NCBI RefSeq assembly: GCF_042683125.1
Contig: NZ_JBHUIY010000008.1
Location: 62,001 to 126,000 of the forward strand
Length of the DNA: 64,000 nt
Direction of reading: 5' to 3'
Source: Phaeospirillum tilakii
GTDB lineage: Bacteria > Pseudomonadota > Alphaproteobacteria > Rhodospirillales > Magnetospirillaceae
The notes below the pieces were generated by a model. That model had not been told where the DNA came from, made no database searches, and saw only the letters and a list, made by a program, of their open reading frames with translations. The stretch's first letter is position 1. Each line of letters begins with the position of its first letter. The position numbers were made by a program, and so were the translations under genes. Shown here piece after piece: positions 26,517 to 34,490 of this stretch.

Positions 26517-27497
26517 ATGACCGTGCTCGTCACCGGAGCCGCCGGCTTCATCGGCTATCACACCTGTTTGCGCCTGCTCGCGCGGGGCGACGAAGTGCTC
26601 GGGCTCGACAATCTCAACGCCTATTACGACGTGGCGCTGAAGGAGGCGCGGCTGGCCCAGCTGACCGCCCATGCCAATTTCCGGTTCGTCCGCGCCGACA
26701 TCGCCGACCGCGCCGCGATCGCCGAGGTCGAGCGGGCCCATCCCGGCATCGATGCCATCATCAACCTCGCCGCCCAGGCCGGGGTGCGTCACTCGCTGAC
26801 CGCGCCGCACGATTACACCCACGCCAACATCGAGGGGCATCTGGTGATGCTCGAACTGGCGCGCCGCCTGCCGGCCTGCCGCCATTTCGTCTATGCCAGC
26901 TCGTCCTCGGTCTATGGCGCCAATACCAAGCTGCCCTTCTCGGTCGATGACCGGGTCGATCAGCCGATCTCGCTCTATGCCGCCACCAAGCGCGCCGGCG
27001 AGCTGATCAGCCATTCCTATTCCCATCTCTACCGCATCCCCTCGACCGGGCTGCGCTTCTTCACCGTCTACGGCCCGTGGGGCCGGCCGGACATGGCCGC
27101 CTACCTGTTCGCCACCGCGATCCTGGCCGGCCAGCCGATCCGGGTGTTCAACAACGGCGAGATGCGGCGCGACTTCACCTTCATCGACGACATCGTCTCG
27201 GGCGTGGTCGGCGTGCTCGACCATCCGCCGGCCGATGACGGGGTGTCGCCGCCTTGCCGGGTCTACAACATCGGCAATCACCGCTCGGAAAAGCTGATGG
27301 ATTTCATCGGGCTGGTCGAGCAATCGCTCGGGCGCAAGGCCACCATCCTGTTCGAGCCGATGCAGCCGGGCGACGTCAAGGAAACCTTCGCCGACATCGA
27401 CGCGATCAGCCGCGACGTCGGCTTCGCCCCCACCACCCCGATCAGCGTCGGCGTGCCGAAATTCATCGAGTGGTTCAAGCAGTACCACAAGGTGTAG
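26517..27497 (+). CDS. NAD-dependent UDP-glucuronate 4-epimerase-type SDR
   Basis: 326 residues. The extended SDR Rossmann motif GAAGFIG (residues 7-13) starts the protein; NLAAQAGVRHSLTAP, the active-site YASSSSVYG and Y-x-x-x-K in LYAATKRAGE follow, then TGLRFFTVYGPWGRPDMA and RRDFTFIDDIV. These are characteristic of UDP-glucuronic acid epimerases that provide UDP-galacturonate for capsule or LPS. Its last 27 codons and the following palindrome are duplicated directly downstream. It is the only sugar-nucleotide gene here, so the polysaccharide it serves lies elsewhere. Confidence 0.92.
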   Translation: MTVLVTGAAGFIGYHTCLRLLARGDEVLGLDNLNAYYDVALKEARLAQLTAHANFRFVRADIADRAAIAEVERAHPGIDAIINLAAQAGVRHSLTAPHDYTHANIEGHLVMLELARRLPACRHFVYASSSSVYGANTKLPFSVDDRVDQPISLYAATKRAGELISHSYSHLYRIPSTGLRFFTVYGPWGRPDMAAYLFATAILAGQPIRVFNNGEMRRDFTFIDDIVSGVVGVLDHPPADDGVSPPCRVYNIGNHRSEKLMDFIGLVEQSLGRKATILFEPMQPGDVKETFADIDAISRDVGFAPTTPISVGVPKFIEWFKQYHKV

Positions 27498-27874
27498 CCG
27501 GGCGGGGGGCGCGCCGACAGCGTGGATGGCCGGGTCAAGCCCGGCCATGACTCCTCCTTGAAGGCGCCTCGACTGCTGGCGAAAAGTCCATTCCCCCTCC
27601 CGTCATGGCCGGGCTTGACCCGGCCATCCACGGCTATGCCAGCCGGGCGCCGTCGGCTTTGCCCCCACCACCCCGATCAGCGTCGGCGTGCCGAAATTCA
27701 TCGAGTGGTTCACGCAGTACCACAAGGTGTAGCCGGGCGGGGGTGCACCGACAGCGTGGATGGCCGGGTCAAGCCCGGCCATGACTCCTCGTTGAAAGCG
27801 CCTCGACGGCTGGCGAAAAGTCCATTCCCCCCCGTCATGGCCGGACTTGACCCGGCCATCCACGGCTATGCCAG
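27417..27874. repeat. Direct tandem duplication of the epimerase 3' end plus palindrome
   Basis: Copy 1 (27417-27642) and copy 2 (27652-27874) are nearly identical with an offset of 235 bp. Each holds the last codons and stop of the epimerase gene followed by 30-bp inverted-repeat arms (27522-27551 with 27602-27631, a perfect match; 27756-27785 with 27834-27863, one change). Copy 2 has no start and cannot be translated as an enzyme. Its right end supplies the last codons of the convergent GIY-YIG gene. Small differences show that the duplication is not brand new. Confidence 0.92.
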
Positions 27875-28153
27875 AAGCGGGTAGAAATCATCCCAGGTCG
27901 GGTTGTCTGCCAGGATCAGCGCAACCTTCCACGCCCTGGACCAGTGCTTGAGGGTCTTCTCTCGTTGCAGGGCGAGGCGGATGTCCTCGTGCCTCTCGAA
28001 GTAGACCAGCCGCTTCAAGCCGTAGCGTTTGGTGAAGCCATCGGTCACGCCCTCCCGGTGTTCCCACACACGGCGCGCCAGATCGCTGGTGACGCCGATG
28101 TACAGCGTCCCATTCGGCCTGTTCGTCATGATGTAGACCCAACCGCCCGGCAT
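27866..28153 (-). CDS. Small GIY-YIG domain nuclease
   Basis: 95 residues, the whole GIY-YIG domain and no more. The opening GGWVYIMTNR and LYIGVTSDLARRVWEHREG give the two Tyr motifs and the catalytic Arg; E near 55 (VYFERHED) and a conserved Asn (ILADNPTW) complete the core. It belongs to the small free-standing YhbQ/UvrC-like group, common in multiple copies in alphaproteobacteria and of unclear function (DNA repair or mobile). Its stop lies inside the second copy of the tandem duplication. Confidence 0.9.
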   Translation of the reverse strand: MPGGWVYIMTNRPNGTLYIGVTSDLARRVWEHREGVTDGFTKRYGLKRLVYFERHEDIRLALQREKTLKHWSRAWKVALILADNPTWDDFYPLLA

Positions 28154-28248
28154 CGTCCGATCATGCGGCTCCCATGGATGCGTGGATCAAGTCCGCGCAT
28201 GACGGCAAGGGTGAGAGGGCTCTTTCCCCCGCCGCCGTGATGACCCTG

Positions 28249-28281
28249 AAAAAAAACGGCGGGGGATCGCTCCCCCGCCGT
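28249..28281 (-). terminator. Rho-independent terminator of hemA
   Basis: On the minus strand an 11-bp perfect stem (ACGGCGGGGGA / TCCCCCGCCGT, 4-nt loop) is followed by eight T, 24 bp after the hemA stop. Confidence 0.92.
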
Positions 28282-28304
28282 CGTTCCGTCGCGGTCCGCC
28301 GGGT

Positions 28305-29537
28305 TTATTCGGCGGCCTTGGCCTGCTCGCCGGCCTTCGGAATGCCGAGCCGGTCCCACACCGCGCAGAACGACTCGACCAGATGATCCATCTGGGCGTC
28401 GTCATGCAGCGGGGTCGGGGTGATGCGCAGCCGCTCGGTGCCGACCGGGACGGTCGGGTAATTGATCGGCTGGACGTAGATGTCGTACTCGTCGAGCAGC
28501 ATGTCGCTGGCCTGCTTGCACAGGCTGGCATTGCCGACCATCACCGGGACGATGTGGCTGACCGACGGCAGCACCGGAATGCCGCGCTCGGACAGGCGAC
28601 GCTTGCAGGTCGCGGCCCGCTCCTGGTGCTTGACCCGCAGTTCGGGGTGGTGGCGCAGGTAGCGGATCGAGGCGAGGCAGGCGGCGGCGGTGGCCGGCGG
28701 CATCGACGAGGAGAAGATGAAGCCGGGGCCGAAGCTGCGGATGTAATCGACGCAGGCCTGGCTGGCGGCGATGTAGCCGCCGACCACGCCGATCGCCTTG
28801 GCCAGGGTGCCCTGGATGATGGTGATGCGGTCGCGCACCCCGTCGCGCTCGGCCACGCCCGAGCCCTCGGCGCCGTACATGCCGACGGCATGGACTTCGT
28901 CGAGATAGGTCATCGCGTTGTGCTTCTCGGCCACGTCGCACAGCTCGGCGATCGGGGCGATGTCGCCGTCCATCGAATAGACCGACTCGAACGCCACCAC
29001 CTTGGGGGCATCCTTCGGCGCCGCCGCCAGCAGGCGGTCGAGGTCGGCCGGGTCGTTGTGCTTGAAGATGTGCTTGTGCGACCGGCCGTGCCGGATGCCC
29101 TCGATCATCGAATTGTGGTTGAGGGCGTCGGAGAAGATGATGCAGCCGGGCAGGGTGGCGCCCAGGGTCGACAGGGTGGTCTGGTTGGCGACGTAGCCCG
29201 AGGTGAACAGCAGCGCCGCTTCCTTGGCGTTGAACGCGGCCAGTTCCTGCTCGAGCAGCACATGGTAGTGGTTGGTGCCCGAGATGTTGCGGGTGCCGCC
29301 AGCGCCGGCGCCGCAGCGGTCGATCGCCTCATGGGCGGCGGCGAGCACCTCGGCGCGCTGGCCCATGCCGAGATAATCGTTGGAACACCACACCACCACT
29401 TCGCGGGTCTTGCCGTCGCGGTGGTTGAGCGCCACCGGGAACCGGCCGCAGATGCGCTCGAGGTCGGCGAAGACGCGATAGCGACCGTCCGCCTTCAGGT
29501 CCGCGATCCGCTTGCCAAAATACTGCTCGTAATCCAT
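28305..29537 (-). CDS. hemA: 5-aminolevulinate synthase
   Basis: 410 residues from ATG 29537, which has a strong GGAGGAAGG site; a longer in-frame reading has none. Landmarks are VVVWCSNDYLGMG, GAGAGGTRNISGTNHYH, TYLDEVHAVGMYG and the PLP lysine K247 in GTLAKAIGVVGGY. It condenses glycine and succinyl-CoA to 5-aminolevulinate, the first step of tetrapyrrole synthesis by the C4 route used by alphaproteobacteria, feeding heme, B12 and, if phototrophic, bacteriochlorophyll. It is transcribed alone with its own terminator. Confidence 0.97.
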   Translation of the reverse strand: MDYEQYFGKRIADLKADGRYRVFADLERICGRFPVALNHRDGKTREVVVWCSNDYLGMGQRAEVLAAAHEAIDRCGAGAGGTRNISGTNHYHVLLEQELAAFNAKEAALLFTSGYVANQTTLSTLGATLPGCIIFSDALNHNSMIEGIRHGRSHKHIFKHNDPADLDRLLAAAPKDAPKVVAFESVYSMDGDIAPIAELCDVAEKHNAMTYLDEVHAVGMYGAEGSGVAERDGVRDRITIIQGTLAKAIGVVGGYIAASQACVDYIRSFGPGFIFSSSMPPATAAACLASIRYLRHHPELRVKHQERAATCKRRLSERGIPVLPSVSHIVPVMVGNASLCKQASDMLLDEYDIYVQPINYPTVPVGTERLRITPTPLHDDAQMDHLVESFCAVWDRLGIPKAGEQAKAAE

Positions 29538-29839
29538 CCCTTCCTCCCTCCGACCTGCCGGGAGCGGCATACCCCCCGTCTCCCGGCGGTTCGAGCCTGG
29601 GTCCTGCCCGCAACGGGCGGCGCATGCCCCTGCACGCGCGCGAGCGTTTCCCGATCATGCAACGCTGTCCGGTCCCCCCCGCCCTGGCGGGTGGCGGATC
29701 GATGACAGGCCGGGATCCTAGAGGATCGAAAAGGGGCGTTGCAAGTGTACTTGAGGTAATTTGGCCCGGATTTCCGCCCGATCGCCCGGTTGCTCCGCCG
29801 CCAACCCCTCCGGGGAGGGGGGCGGGGGCGGGATCGCGG
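29538..29839. other. hemA upstream region with a small dyad
   Basis: 302 bp without a gene between hemA and the RidA gene, both on the minus strand. It holds a dyad CAAGT-gt-ACTTG (29742-29753) with a TTGCAA box beside it on the minus strand, about 205 bp before hemA, that may be promoter or operator. A GC-rich hairpin near 29807-29821 may end the RidA transcript. Neither is certain. Confidence 0.35.
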
Positions 29840-30307
29840 TCAATCCAGTTCGAACACCGCCTCGATCTCGACCGCCGCGCCGAGCGGTAGGGCGGCGACG
29901 CCGACCGCGGCGCGGGCATGGCGCCCGGCCTCGCCCAGCACCGCGACGAACAGGTCGGAAGCGCCGTTCAGCACCTGCGGCTGGCCGGTGAAATCGGGGG
30001 TCGAGGCGACGAAGCCGCCCAGCCGCACCAGCCGGGTGACGCGGTCGAGATCGCCGCCGGCGGCGATCCGGGCCTGGGCCAGCAGGTTGATCGCGCACAG
30101 CCGCGCCGCGCGCTGGCCGTCCTCGATCGACACGCTCTCGCCCAGCCGTCCCGTCACCGCCACCTTGCCGTCGGCGAACGGCAACTGGCCGGAGACGAAC
30201 AGCAGCGGGCCGCTGACCACGAACGGCAGGTAATTGGCCACCGCGACCGCCGGGGTGGGCAGGACCAGCCCCAGCTCGGCAAGGCGGGCGTCGATGCGTC
30301 CGGACAT
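29840..30307 (-). CDS. RidA (YjgF/YER057c/UK114) family protein
   Basis: 155 residues, longer than the about 130-residue RidA proper, as in Rid subfamilies with an N-terminal extension. LPFVVSGPLLFVSGQLPFADG, RAARLCAINLLAQARIAAGG and LVRLGGFVASTPDFTGQP are typical. RidA hydrolyses reactive enamine/imine intermediates of PLP enzymes; for this subgroup the deaminase Arg is not clearly placed, so activity is uncertain. It sits upstream of hemA, another PLP enzyme gene, on the same strand but 300 bp away. Confidence 0.88.
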   Translation of the reverse strand: MSGRIDARLAELGLVLPTPAVAVANYLPFVVSGPLLFVSGQLPFADGKVAVTGRLGESVSIEDGQRAARLCAINLLAQARIAAGGDLDRVTRLVRLGGFVASTPDFTGQPQVLNGASDLFVAVLGEAGRHARAAVGVAALPLGAAVEIEAVFELD

Positions 30308-30407
30308 GATTTCTGGCTCCGTCTGACGGGGAAAGACCCAGCCTAGCCCCGATGCCGCCGGCTGTCACCCCATCGATGCGCTGGGTTGGTGGAGTGATCG
30401 CAGGCGC

Positions 30408-30523
30408 GGGCGCTGCCCGCACCCGCCAAGGGCCGAGGGCCCTTGGAACCCTTTGGTTGGGGCGCGAAGGAGCATCGAGGGGATCCAAGGGCCCCCGGCC
30501 CTTGGCGGGGGTGGGCGGCGCCC
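30408..30523. repeat. 40-bp inverted repeat pair, GGCCCTTGG family
   Basis: Left arm 30408-30447 (GGGCGCTGCCCGCACCCGCC then AAGGGCC/GGGCCCTT) and right arm 30484-30523 are reverse complements with four mismatches. Each arm also has its own internal palindrome (AAGGGCC-gag-GGCCCTT type). It lies in the gap before cysA. Same family as 36105, 43051, 49531 and 50304. Confidence 0.8.
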
Positions 30524-30597
30524 ACATCGGGGCTTTCCCTCGCGGTCGAAACGGGGCAGCCTGGGGGCTTCCGCCCTTGTGATCGGGACATCAGCCG

Positions 30598-31665
30598 GTG
30601 ATCGAGCTTCGTGCGGTCAGCAAATGGTTCGGCGCCTTCCGCGCCCTCGATGCGGTGTCGCTGCGGGTCGAGCCGGGTCGGCTGGTGGCGCTGCTCGGCC
30701 CGTCCGGTTCGGGCAAGACCACCCTGCTGCGGATCCTGGCCGGGCTCGAGGCGCCCGACGCGGGCAGCGTCTGGCTCGACGGGGCCGAGGCCACCCATCT
30801 GCCGACGCGGCAGCGGGGGATCGGCTTCGTGTTCCAGCATTACGCCCTGTTCCGCCACATGAGCGTCGCCGACAACGTCGCCTTCGGCCTGACGGTGCGG
30901 CGCGGCCGCGACCGGCCGGCCAAGGCCGAGATCGCCCGCCGGGTCGCCGACCTGCTCGAGCTGGTCCAATTGTCGGGGCTGGCCGGGCGCTATCCCAGCC
31001 AATTGTCGGGCGGTCAGCGCCAGCGGGTGGCGCTGGCCCGCGCGCTGGCGGTCGAGCCGCGCTTCCTGCTGCTCGACGAGCCGTTCGGCGCGCTCGACGC
31101 CCAGGTGCGCAAGGAATTGCGGCGCTGGCTGCGGCGGCTGCATGACGAACTGGGCCTGACCGGGGTGTTCGTCACCCACGACCAGGAAGAGGCGCTGGAA
31201 GTCGCCGACGAGGTGGTGGTGATGAACCAGGGCCGGATCGAACAGGCCGGCAGCCCGACGGCGATCTACGATACCCCGGCCAGCCCGTTCGTCTATGGCT
31301 TCCTCGGCCATGTCACCGCGCTGCCCTGTCGCGTCGCCGCCGGCCGGGTGGTGGTGGCCGGGGTGGCGCTGCGGGTCGAGGCGCCGGACGGGGACGCCAC
31401 CGCCTTCGTCCGGCCGCGCGACGTGCGGATCGCCCCGCCCGGGCCGGGGCGGCCTGCCGGGGCGGTGCTGGGGCAGATCGCCCGGGTCGGGCCGCTGGTC
31501 CGCTGCGAGCTGCGCCTGCCCGATGGCACCCTGCTCGACGCCGAGGCGGAGCGCGACGGGTTCGAGCCGCTCGGCCTCGGACGCGGCGCGGCGGTGGCGC
31601 TCGCCCTGCGCCGGGTCCATCTGTTCGTCGGCGCCAGCGGCCCCTGGCCGGCCGAGCCGGACTGA
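30598..31665 (+). CDS. cysA: Sulfate/thiosulfate-type ABC transporter ATPase
   Basis: 355 residues with a GTG start. Walker A GPSGSGKT (residues 34-41), Q-loop VFQHYALFRHMSV, signature LSGGQRQRVALARALA and Walker B FLLLDEPFGALDA are intact, and the H-loop reads VFVTHDQEEALEVADE. The C-terminal regulatory part contains VYGFLGHVTALPCRV and FVRPRDVRI, characteristic of CysA. It would power sulfate uptake, but no cysT, cysW or binding-protein gene is adjacent, so it is an orphan here. It could serve permeases elsewhere or another anion. Transcription probably ends before the small RNA that follows. Confidence 0.82.
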   Translation: MIELRAVSKWFGAFRALDAVSLRVEPGRLVALLGPSGSGKTTLLRILAGLEAPDAGSVWLDGAEATHLPTRQRGIGFVFQHYALFRHMSVADNVAFGLTVRRGRDRPAKAEIARRVADLLELVQLSGLAGRYPSQLSGGQRQRVALARALAVEPRFLLLDEPFGALDAQVRKELRRWLRRLHDELGLTGVFVTHDQEEALEVADEVVVMNQGRIEQAGSPTAIYDTPASPFVYGFLGHVTALPCRVAAGRVVVAGVALRVEAPDGDATAFVRPRDVRIAPPGPGRPAGAVLGQIARVGPLVRCELRLPDGTLLDAEAERDGFEPLGLGRGAAVALALRRVHLFVGASGPWPAEPD

Positions 31666-31689
31666 TCGCCCCGGTTCCGAGCTTTTATG

Positions 31690-31718
31690 TTGCGCCGCAC
31701 AGCGGACGGGCTTATGGT
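31690..31718 (+). promoter_or_regulatory. Sigma-70-like promoter of the small RNA
   Basis: TTGCGC (31690-31695) and TATGGT (31713-31718) are spaced by 17 bp. It lies in the gap between two convergent genes (cysA and parA), where a promoter is otherwise unexpected, and points toward a structured RNA with its own terminator. A TTGC-N6-GCAA dyad starts at 31720. Confidence 0.5.
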
Positions 31719-31724
31719 TTTGCA

Positions 31725-31822
31725 GTGCAGCAAGCGTTGCCGGTTTCGCCGGTGTGCTGCTGTCTTTCCTGGACGTTTCCTCCCTGACCTCGGGCCGCGC
31801 GGGTTGCCGCGCGGCCTCTCTT
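31725..31822 (+). ncRNA. mmgR: Probable alpha-r8 / mmgR (suhB-family) small RNA
   Basis: About 98 nt, too short for any protein. The 5' part folds as GCAGCA...TGCTGC around CCGG-tttcg-CCGG (31728-31760). It is followed by a single-stranded core CCTGGACGTTTCCTCCCTG (about 31769-31787) that I recognise as the conserved heart of the alphaproteobacterial alpha-r8 family, with an anti-Shine-Dalgarno CCUCC. A 10-bp hairpin GGCCGCGCGG / CCGCGCGGCC (31793-31816) and a T-rich tail form the terminator. The Sinorhizobium homologue, MmgR, limits polyhydroxybutyrate granules. Family assignment is from memory; the exact 5' end is inferred from the promoter. Confidence 0.7.
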
Positions 31823-31837
31823 TCGTCGGCCGGGCGG

Positions 31838-32932
31838 TCAGAACGCGCCGATCGAGGCGCCGTCCCACAGATGGCGCAGCCCCTGCAATCCGGCTCCGAC
31901 CAGGATCGCCGCGCTGGCCAGCATCGCCAGCACCAGCAGGGCCAGGCCGAGCCGGTTGTCGATGAAAAAATGGATCAAGGCGAGGTGCCAGCGTTCGAGG
32001 CGCGAGCGGTCGCCATAGAGCAGGCGGTCGAGCCGGTCCTTGCGGTCGCGCACCCCCGCGGCGGGGGCGGCGGCGGCGGCGACCTTGTCGCGCCACGCCA
32101 GCAGGCGGTCGAGCGCCGCCTCGCGGCTGGCCGGCAGCGACAGCATCTCGGCGCTCTTGGCGGCGGTGGTGGCGTGGCGGTGGAGGAATTCGGCGGTGAA
32201 ATCGAGATGGGCCAGCCCGGCGGCCGAGCGCGGGGCGTAGATGCACACCGGCAGCGCGGCGGTGGCGGCCTCGATCACCATGGTGTCGCGCGGGATCTGG
32301 CTGCGATAGACCGTGCCGCCGAGCCGGGCGCGGATCAGGTCGGCGATCCGCCGCGCCGTCTTGTCGCGGTCGTGGATGGTGAACAGCACCCCTTGCAGCA
32401 GCAGCCCCTTGTTGAGCCCCTCCTGGACGTACTTGATCGAGGGCAGGGTGCGCAGCAGCCCGTCATTGGCGTAGGGGGTGGCGGTGACCGGGATGATCAC
32501 CGCGTTGGCGGCGGCCAGGGCGTTGAGCGGCAGGATCCCCAGCGCCGGCGGGCAGTCGATCACCACATAGTCGCAATCGAGTTCGGCGGTGGCCAGGATC
32601 GCGCTGAGGGTACGCTGGGAATTCTGCAATTCCGACAGCTTCAGCTCGATTCCGGCCAGATTGTAGGTCGAGGGGATCACCCGCACCCCCTCGAACGGGG
32701 TGGGCTGGATCACCTCGCCGACCGGGATGCGGTTGATGAACAGGTCGAACACGCCCTGGCGGAGCTTGGAATCCACCCCCAGGCTCTTGGTCGAATCCGC
32801 CTGGGAATCGAGGTCGATCACCACCACCGACTTGCCGTAGGCGGCCAGGCACACCGCGAGATTGGTGCTGGTGGTGGTCTTGGAAATGCCGCCCTTCTGG
32901 TTGAAGACCGCCACGACATAGGGCTTGGTCAT
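31838..32932 (-). CDS. ParA-family ATPase with a C-terminal membrane anchor
   Basis: 364 residues from ATG 32932. The deviant Walker A KGGISKTTTSTNLA (about 12-25), VVVIDLDSQADSTKSLG (switch I) and DYVVIDCPPALGIL (switch II) define an intact ParA/MinD ATPase up to about residue 245. After an Ala/Arg-rich linker, one hydrophobic helix (LGLALLVLAMLASAAILVGA, about 328-347) lies near the C-terminus, an unusual ending. No ParB gene adjoins, so it is an orphan ParA. It could position a membrane-associated cargo such as storage granules or chemoreceptor arrays. A longer in-frame reading upstream was rejected. Confidence 0.85.
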   Translation of the reverse strand: MTKPYVVAVFNQKGGISKTTTSTNLAVCLAAYGKSVVVIDLDSQADSTKSLGVDSKLRQGVFDLFINRIPVGEVIQPTPFEGVRVIPSTYNLAGIELKLSELQNSQRTLSAILATAELDCDYVVIDCPPALGILPLNALAAANAVIIPVTATPYANDGLLRTLPSIKYVQEGLNKGLLLQGVLFTIHDRDKTARRIADLIRARLGGTVYRSQIPRDTMVIEAATAALPVCIYAPRSAAGLAHLDFTAEFLHRHATTAAKSAEMLSLPASREAALDRLLAWRDKVAAAAAPAAGVRDRKDRLDRLLYGDRSRLERWHLALIHFFIDNRLGLALLVLAMLASAAILVGAGLQGLRHLWDGASIGAF

Positions 32933-33113
32933 CGCCGGGTCTTCCCCGGGCGGCCGACGGCGGAGCATGGCCAGCGCATTTCCCTGATCCCCCCGAACGA
33001 GAGCGAGCCTGGTCTGCCGGAAGCCGCCGGGAGCTGCCCGAGGCCGGCCTTCACCCCCAAACGAAAGCATGGAAGCGGCCGTCACGCAACCGTCGAAGGC
33101 GCCCGCGCCCGGT

Positions 33114-33746
33114 TCAGTCCAGCCGGACCCCGGTGCCGCCCAGGCCGCAATAACCGCCGGGATTGTGGGCGAGATATTGCTGATGGTCGGCCTCGGCCCA
33201 GTAGAACGGGCCGGCCGGGACGATCTCGGTGGTGATCCGCCCCCGCCCGGCGCGGTCGAGCGCGGCCTGATAACGCTGGAGCGAGGCCCGCGCCGCTTGC
33301 TGCTGGGCCGGGCCGTCGGTCAGGATCATCGAGCGGTACTGGCTGCCGACATCGGCGCCCTGGCGCATCCCCTGGGTCGGGTCGTGGCCTTCCCAGAACC
33401 GCCGCAGCAGCCGCTCATAGCCGATCCGGGCCGGGTCGAACGCCACCAGCACGGTTTCGGCGTGGCCGGTGCGGCCGGAGCAGACCTCGTCATAGGTCGG
33501 ATTGGCGGTGAAGCCGCCGCAATAGCCGACCGAGGTCGAATGGATGCCGGGCTCGGTCCAGAACAGCCGCTCGGCGCCCCAGAAGCAGCCGAGGGCGAAC
33601 AGGGCGGTCTCGATGCCGGCGGGGAAGGGCGGCAGCAGCGGGGTGCCGAGCACGGCGTGGCGCTCGGGCACCACCATCGCCTCGGCCCGGCCGGGCAGGG
33701 CGGTGTCGGCGGTGACCGCGAGACGGGGATCGAACGGATTGGGCAT
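33114..33746 (-). CDS. msrA: Peptide methionine sulfoxide reductase MsrA
   Basis: 210 residues from ATG 33746, with GGAGACC upstream. The active-site motif ALGCFWGAER places the catalytic cysteine at about C54. GYCGGFTANPTYDEVCSGRTGHAE and the C-terminal resolving cysteine in NPGGYCGLGG are present. The protein repairs S-epimers of methionine sulfoxide. Compared with short forms it has a 45-residue N-terminal extension, as in E. coli MsrA. Stand-alone gene, same strand as the ParA gene. Confidence 0.95.
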   Translation of the reverse strand: MPNPFDPRLAVTADTALPGRAEAMVVPERHAVLGTPLLPPFPAGIETALFALGCFWGAERLFWTEPGIHSTSVGYCGGFTANPTYDEVCSGRTGHAETVLVAFDPARIGYERLLRRFWEGHDPTQGMRQGADVGSQYRSMILTDGPAQQQAARASLQRYQAALDRAGRGRITTEIVPAGPFYWAEADHQQYLAHNPGGYCGLGGTGVRLD

Positions 33747-33845
33747 GGCGGGGGTCTCCTTGCGGCCGGGCGACGGGAACTCCCTGCATATGGGGTGGGG
33801 GCCCGAGCCGGTGCAACGACCCGAGCCCCGGCAAAACACATCGGG

Positions 33846-34211
33846 TCAGCGCAGCGACACCGCCGCCAGCCCCAGCGCCGCCACCACCGCCACCACCCCG
33901 AGCAGCAGATCGCGCTGGCGGCGGGCGCGCTGATCCTTTTCGGCGAGCCGGCGCTGGAGCCAGCGCAGCGTCACCTCGGTGGCGGCGGCGCCGGCGAAAT
34001 CGCTGAACACCCCGAGCAGGGCCGAGGGCTCGAACACCCCGTCATTGAACTCGTGCAGGGTGAAGCGGCACCACTCGCCGTCATATTCGACCTGACAATC
34101 CCAGTTGCGCACCTCCCAGCGGGTGCCGACCCGGCGGGTCGGCGTCGCCGCCGGCTCGGGATGGAACGAGAACTGGAATCCTTCGACGAAGGCTATCCGC
34201 GTCTCCGCCAT
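33846..34211 (-). CDS. Uncharacterised protein with a C-terminal membrane helix
   Basis: 121 residues from ATG 34211 with GGAGGGG upstream. I do not recognise the family. The soluble part (1-100) has many aromatic residues (FQFSFHPEP, WEVRNWDCQVEYDGEWCRF); a charged stretch (RRLAEKDQRARRQRD) precedes one hydrophobic helix LLLGVVAVVAALGLAAVSLR at the very C-terminus, so it may be a tail-anchored protein facing the cytoplasm. It is followed by msrA 100 bp downstream on the same strand. Confidence 0.7.
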   Translation of the reverse strand: MAETRIAFVEGFQFSFHPEPAATPTRRVGTRWEVRNWDCQVEYDGEWCRFTLHEFNDGVFEPSALLGVFSDFAGAAATEVTLRWLQRRLAEKDQRARRQRDLLLGVVAVVAALGLAAVSLR

Positions 34212-34490
34212 TGTCGCTGTTTCCCCTCCTGCCGCACGACGACCCGGGGCGGCGCGATGCCGTCCTGGGCGTTTTCCGTGTAATAATTAATTCATCACGA
34301 TTGAACAAGTCTTCAAGATATATGTCACCAGTCGGACATCGAACGGAAGCATCTGGTCGATCCAGGGTCGGACCGGGACTCTCCCGGTTATTTTATCGGG
34401 GGATTTCACGGCCTTGTCTTCGTTGCGCTCCGTTTGTCCCGATCGTCATCAATCCTTCATTTGCCGAGGTGTGCCTTGACTCACCAGGAC

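Noticed and set aside
27652..27731. Second copy of the epimerase end as a short gene
   Set aside because: Has no start codon or ribosome site; it is duplicated DNA only.
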